Shown piece after piece: positions 63,536 through 64,000 of a stretch of 64,000 nt of DNA. The stretch's first letter is position 1. The number at the start of each line of letters is the position of its first letter. The position numbers were made by a program, and so were the translations under genes. This DNA comes from CAVQCT01 sp964371785 (GTDB taxonomy: Bacteria; Zixibacteria; MSB-5A5; GN15; FEB-12), in NCBI GenBank assembly GCA_964371785.1, contig CAYJOL010000005.1:320709-384708 (forward strand), given 5' to 3'. Below the pieces are notes generated by a model. That model made no database searches, was not told the origin of the DNA, and was given only the letters and a program-made list of their open reading frames with translations.

Positions 63536-64000
63536 ATGAAACGCTTTACCTACGCCGTGGTCGTTGCGCTCGCCCTGTCGACGGCAGTTCTCTTGGCCGC
63601 TGTGCCGCAGACGATCAACTACCAGGGCCGACTGACGAACCCCACTGACGAACCCGTGTCAGACGGGCTTTATCTCATCCGTTTCCGCATCTACGATCTC
63701 CCTTCGGGCGGTGCCGTTTTATGGGACAACCAGTATCGCACAGTGTCCGTTCAGAACGGGCTTTTCAGCTATCAGCTCGGCGACTCAACGCCCTTGCCAC
63801 CCGCATTACTGGCGACTGATACTGCCAGATACCTTGGGGTCGTGGTCGGCACCGATCCTGAACTTGTGCCGCGCACAAAGCTCTCCAGTGTCGCCTACGC
63901 CTACCATGCCGTCACGGCGGACACAGCCGCTTTTGCCACCAATACACCCGCCAGCGGCTGGCGGGATTACGGCACTTCGGTGCGGCTCACGGACTCTTCA
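63536..64000 (+). CDS. Secreted surface protein, 3' end outside the window
   Basis: ATG 63536 with a GAGGAGG site six bases upstream. The first 155 codons are open to the window end. It has a signal peptide (MKRFTYAVVVALALSTAVLLA), then QTINYQGRLTNPTDEPVSDG, YLIRFRIYDLPSGGAVLWDN, VQNGLFSYQLGD and KLSSVAYAYHA. These are the landmarks of the exported tail-fibre- or autotransporter-like proteins of FCB bacteria that begin with a carbohydrate-binding-like fold. Function unknown. Confidence 0.8.
   Translation, partial: MKRFTYAVVVALALSTAVLLAAVPQTINYQGRLTNPTDEPVSDGLYLIRFRIYDLPSGGAVLWDNQYRTVSVQNGLFSYQLGDSTPLPPALLATDTARYLGVVVGTDPELVPRTKLSSVAYAYHAVTADTAAFATNTPASGWRDYGTSVRLTDSS

Noticed and set aside
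1..64000. tRNA, rRNA or CRISPR features
   Set aside because: I looked for T-arm-like GGTTCGAATCC boxes outside genes and for regularly spaced repeats and found none that hold up.

Overview
The window looks like a chromosomal piece of an FCB-group bacterium. A candidate-phylum lineage such as Zixibacteria is the best guess, made from protein style only. The cues are a secreted protease with an NYPNPFNP-type C-terminal sorting domain, two secreted proteins with paired dockerin-like repeats (DIADLVYFVEYSF followed by a GGPPP linker), a FISUMP/PEGA-type surface protein, an Omp85 protein, and a Gram-negative type IV pilus set with a secretin. No rRNA, tRNA or CRISPR array was seen.

Layout. 1-6059: envelope and secreted proteins (M6 protease, small zinc ribbon, MXAN_6640-type metalloprotease with C-terminal dockerin, Omp85 barrel). 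6214-14075: a forward type IV pilus/type II secretion operon (pilB, pilC, two prepilins, a PilM-PilN fusion, pilO, pilP, pilQ). 14076-17328: a MauE/DoxX-like protein overlapping a rhodanese, a ZIP transporter, a 59-codon gene with its own terminator, a sigma-region-4-like regulator and a coiled-coil protein. 17392-27119: a reverse glycan/envelope cluster (GT2, WlbB-like acetyltransferase, WlbA-like oxidoreductase, two large membrane glycosyltransferase-like proteins, flippase-like protein, GT4). 27235-31324: the riboflavin operon ribD-ribE-ribBA-ribH-nusB behind an FMN riboswitch whose terminator abuts the ribD start codon. 31426-37782: three consecutive GAF/kinase-like sensor genes, of which only the last transcribed has a complete kinase plus receiver.

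38053-49351: a lipoprotein gene, then a long reverse run read as hrcA-grpE-dnaK-dnaJ-prmA-rsmE-pilD-histidine kinase-efp-rnhC, with an imperfect CIRCE operator upstream of hrcA. The heat-shock chaperones are thus collinear with the prepilin peptidase needed by the pilus operon 30 kb away. 49513-52404: three exported proteins of unknown function. 52557-55223: an AT-richer 2.67-kb segment bounded by a perfect 17-bp inverted repeat. It carries a transposase remnant, a membrane protein, a RelE-like toxin-antitoxin pair with an upstream partner, and a small membrane protein whose stop codon lies in the right inverted repeat.

55264-57371: a sigma-54-dependent response regulator and an outer-membrane barrel. 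57545-59215: a three-gene cluster of unrecognised proteins, one with a Vsr/DUF559-like nuclease motif. 59295-62888: a giant secreted repeat protein with near-identical 234-bp tandem repeats. 62889-63535: an intergenic region with three palindromic repeats. 63536 to the window end: a secreted protein running off the edge.

The strongest candidates for something undescribed are the inverted-repeat element, the 57545-59215 cluster, the three-gene sensor operon and the 59-codon gene.
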